Part shown: piece after piece, positions 18,388 through 20,366 of the stretch
How positions within the stretch are numbered: position 1 is the stretch's first letter
Layout: every line of letters begins with the position of its first letter
Source: Sphacelaria rigidula
Lineage: Eukaryota > Phaeophyceae > Sphacelariales
Assembly (NCBI GenBank): GCA_964200075.2
Contig: CAXNAA020000539.1
Location: forward strand, 1-20,366
DNA: 20,366 nucleotides
Reading direction: 5' to 3'
Notes under the pieces: model-generated
Database searches by the model: none
The model's input: only the letters and a program-made list of their open reading frames with translations
Told to the model about the DNA's origin: nothing
Position numbers and translations under genes: made by a program

Positions 18388-18948
18388 GTGTCTTTCACGG
18401 GATCGATGGGCTTCCGTGAATGTAGGCATGGACTGTTGCCATCCAATGCTAATAGCGGGAAAGCGCTGGCGGCCCTGGCCGGCGCCGGAGGGACAATCGA
18501 CCCTGCCGACGGAGCACCGGCCCCCGTCAGCATGGGAGCATCCGTCACCGCCAGCGCACCCCCAGCGGCGGTTCTTCGGGGAGGGCGCTGGGCGGAACAC
18601 TGCAAGAGAGCTGTTCCTCAAGCGCTAACCCCACGTGACCAAGGCGTATCAGAAGCTACAAAGTACTACCGCCTATACCTCGGCCGACGCCTGCATGCAC
18701 TGGACGGGCAAGTGCTCAGCGGTTCGGGGGTGGTGGCCGTTCTATCGTGCTCCGGCGTGTCTCAGAAGAAGCTCAGCGATAGTATCGCGTAGTACTTGCT
18801 GGGCAATAAGACCAAAAACGGCATAACCAAGCGGAAGGTTTATACGATCCCGCTGAAGAACATCACGACCAAACCGACGAACAGTCAACTTCGGAACTCG
18901 GTCTTGTATCTAACAGCGAGAATAACAACATGTAAACGCAGGAGCTAA
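18388..18948 (+). pseudogene. Plus-strand frame interrupted by one TAG
   Basis: From ATG at 18388 the frame runs 134 codons to TAG at 18790-18792. It then continues open for 51 further codons to TAA at 18946-18948. The N-terminal half is Ala/Gly/Pro-rich. Around the stop it reads SGVSQKKLSDSIA, then YLLGNKTKNGITKRKVYTIP, which is compositionally protein-like on both sides. A second plus frame (18635-18826) overlaps and is also plausible, so frame choice is uncertain. It may be a decayed gene, a TE remnant, or noise. Confidence 0.25.
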
Positions 18949-19410
18949 TGACTGTCGTGCGGGGGATCGTGGGGGTGCCCAATATTTCCCAGAGGAAGAA
19001 GGAGTGGTACTTCTCAAGCTCGGAGCGTCCATCCCGTTCAGCATCCTGAATTCCAAGGTAGGTGAGAGGGATATCTTCTATCGATCTATCGTCTGGTGGT
19101 GACAACGCTGGGAAACGAGCACACTCACCTCCACGGCCTCAGCCGCAGGCAACTCACAGCCTGACTCTTTCCGTCGTTGCTAGAATATTTTCGTTCTTGG
19201 TGCACATATTTGAGATTTACTCTTCGCATATATTCACAGTGAGTATCCCAAACAGGCGGGCTGATCGATGTATTTTTCTCTGACATGCGTTCATCTTTCC
19301 CTCATGCCATCCCTTTGCCCGTTTGAGCCAGTCCCACCGTGTTGCCTGCTCAGGTTGGGGGCACTCCAACATAAGTCAAGCCGTGCAGTGGATAAGATCT
19401 ATATGTCCTG
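18949..19410. other. No recognised gene
   Basis: Only short frames on both strands (minus 18863-19105, plus 19062-19283), without motifs. Nothing to annotate. Confidence 0.4.
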
Positions 19411-19821
19411 ATGCAGAATAGCAACATCCCTAATACGCAGCCCAGGATCATGCCGTTAACTACGCCGTGGAGGCGCACAGGGAACCAACCTCCTCAGGCC
19501 GTTACAGAAGGCGGGTACCCAGCAGTCGAACCCTAGCATGTGCCGAAGGTGCGTGCTAAACGGAGGGGCGCCGGCAACGAGATGTTGGTGCTTGCATGCG
19601 ATGATCCCGACACCGTGGGAAGTCTTAGGGCGCATGCGCAACGAGTGCGAACGGATAGGCTCCAAAAGTGCGGCACAAAATTCCACGTCCCGTCAGCGAC
19701 GGCCCCCTCCCGAGGGCCAGGCTTCCAGAGCTTGCGTTGGGACAACACCAACCACATGCGGAATTACCTGATCAACAAGCTTTCAAGCGAGTACCACTCA
19801 ACAACACTACTGGACCCTTGA
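19411..19821 (+). pseudogene. Plus-strand frame interrupted by one TAG
   Basis: ATG at 19411 opens 41 codons to TAG (19534-19536). The same frame continues to TAG at 19819-19821, about 95 codons. The second part includes AGNEMLVLACDDPDTVGSLR and a C-terminal SLRWDNTNHMRNYLINKLSS. I recognise no family. Two other plus frames overlap. The pattern of one internal TAG with protein-like sequence on both sides resembles 18388-18948. Confidence 0.25.
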
Positions 19822-20033
19822 TCATCACGCATGGGACCAGGATACCGTCTGCCGTCAGTGCGTTTACGCCAACGGCTGTGGCAGGAGTAGGAGGGCGCGT
19901 TGGACGGGAGCGCGCGGGGGGGCTTCGACGACGGCGGCCGGCGGCCGCGGGTCTGTGGCGGCTAAGGCACCCTGCGTGGGTGCCGCCAGTGAAGGCCCAG
20001 ACGGGCCTGTCCAGAGATCCTGCGCCACAGTGG

Positions 20034-20366
20034 TTACAAGCGAGCGAGGTGAGGAAGGAAAGGCTGGCTGTGCGGATTTCGTGGGCGATAGAGCGACAGA
20101 ACCCACCCAGCAGTCTGCGTCGACTGCGGTAGCAGGCGAACGAATGGGCGGGAGAGCAGAGCGTTGATGGCAGACGCGACGGGATGCGGCGGTGTCGTTG
20201 GCTGCGGGTTGAGAGAGGAGACTCGGCAGTCGAAAGTAGCAGTGGTGCTGGTCGAGCTATCTAGGGGAGTGGCGGTGGAAGCAGGAGCAGCGACGACAGG
20301 CGCAAACATTGCTGGCGGCGGACCAGCAGTAGTCGCTCGCCGATCGAATTCAATGGCGGCGTCAGG
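20034..20366 (-). CDS. Partial Pro/Ser/Thr/Ala-rich frame running off the right edge
   Basis: The minus frame is open from the window edge to a stop at 20034-20036, 110 codons. It begins with PDAAIEFDRRATTAGPPPAM and continues as a low-complexity Pro, Thr, Ser and Ala sequence. If real, it is the C-terminal or an internal part of a protein whose start lies beyond the window. The DNA here is GC-rich, and other frames on both strands are also open (plus 19668-20167, minus 19864-20106), so the call is weak. Confidence 0.25.
   Translation of the reverse strand, partial: PDAAIEFDRRATTAGPPPAMFAPVVAAPASTATPLDSSTSTTATFDCRVSSLNPQPTTPPHPVASAINALLSRPFVRLLPQSTQTAGWVLSLYRPRNPHSQPFLPHLARL

Overview
The window looks like nuclear DNA of a eukaryote, probably a protist or alga. 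I cannot name the taxon. The long open frames are few, and none resembles a bacterial operon. The clearest coding signal is a gene on the minus strand split into many short exons. These are bounded by GT and AG, and the reading phase carries across almost every junction. The rest is repeat-rich, apparently non-coding DNA with several decayed mobile elements.

Layout, left to right. Positions 1-7137 hold no recognised gene. They contain a small GATAGCCCC-ended element at 2272-2546, which carries a 50-bp palindromic insertion. A diverged copy of the element lies in inverted orientation at 5443-5652 and has an empty insertion site. Part of the same palindrome recurs at 308-327. A tandem array of about eight 42-bp units fills 6075-6413. 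The longest open frame of the window (861-1529, 222 codons) is unassigned.

Positions 7138-12918 carry the split gene, transcribed right to left. I place twelve exons (7138/7186-7252, 7648-7754, 7999-8168, 8435-8537, 8869-9018, 9296-9460, 9605-9721, 9985-10151, 11023-11158, 11300-11455, 12192-12295, 12735-12918). Joined in phase they give roughly 540-560 residues. Most of it is charged, Ala/Glu/Lys/Gln-rich helix typical of a coiled-coil protein. The gene may start at the ATG at 12918, or continue through a further exon at 16047-16136 across a 3.1-kb intron. I recognise no catalytic domain and assign no gene name.

That 3.1-kb interval (12919-16046) holds two decayed copies of one unknown element in opposite orientation (about 13515-14340 and 14700-15890). 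They share a distinctive hairpin and about 73 percent identity in the best block.

Positions 16137-20366 hold a 13-bp inverted repeat, an (AGTAC)n microsatellite, and a degenerate tRNA-like sequence on the minus strand followed by a T6 run. There are also GC-rich blocks with two plus-strand frames, each broken by a single TAG, and a Pro/Ser/Thr/Ala-rich minus-strand frame running off the right edge. Nothing in this part can be assigned a function with confidence.
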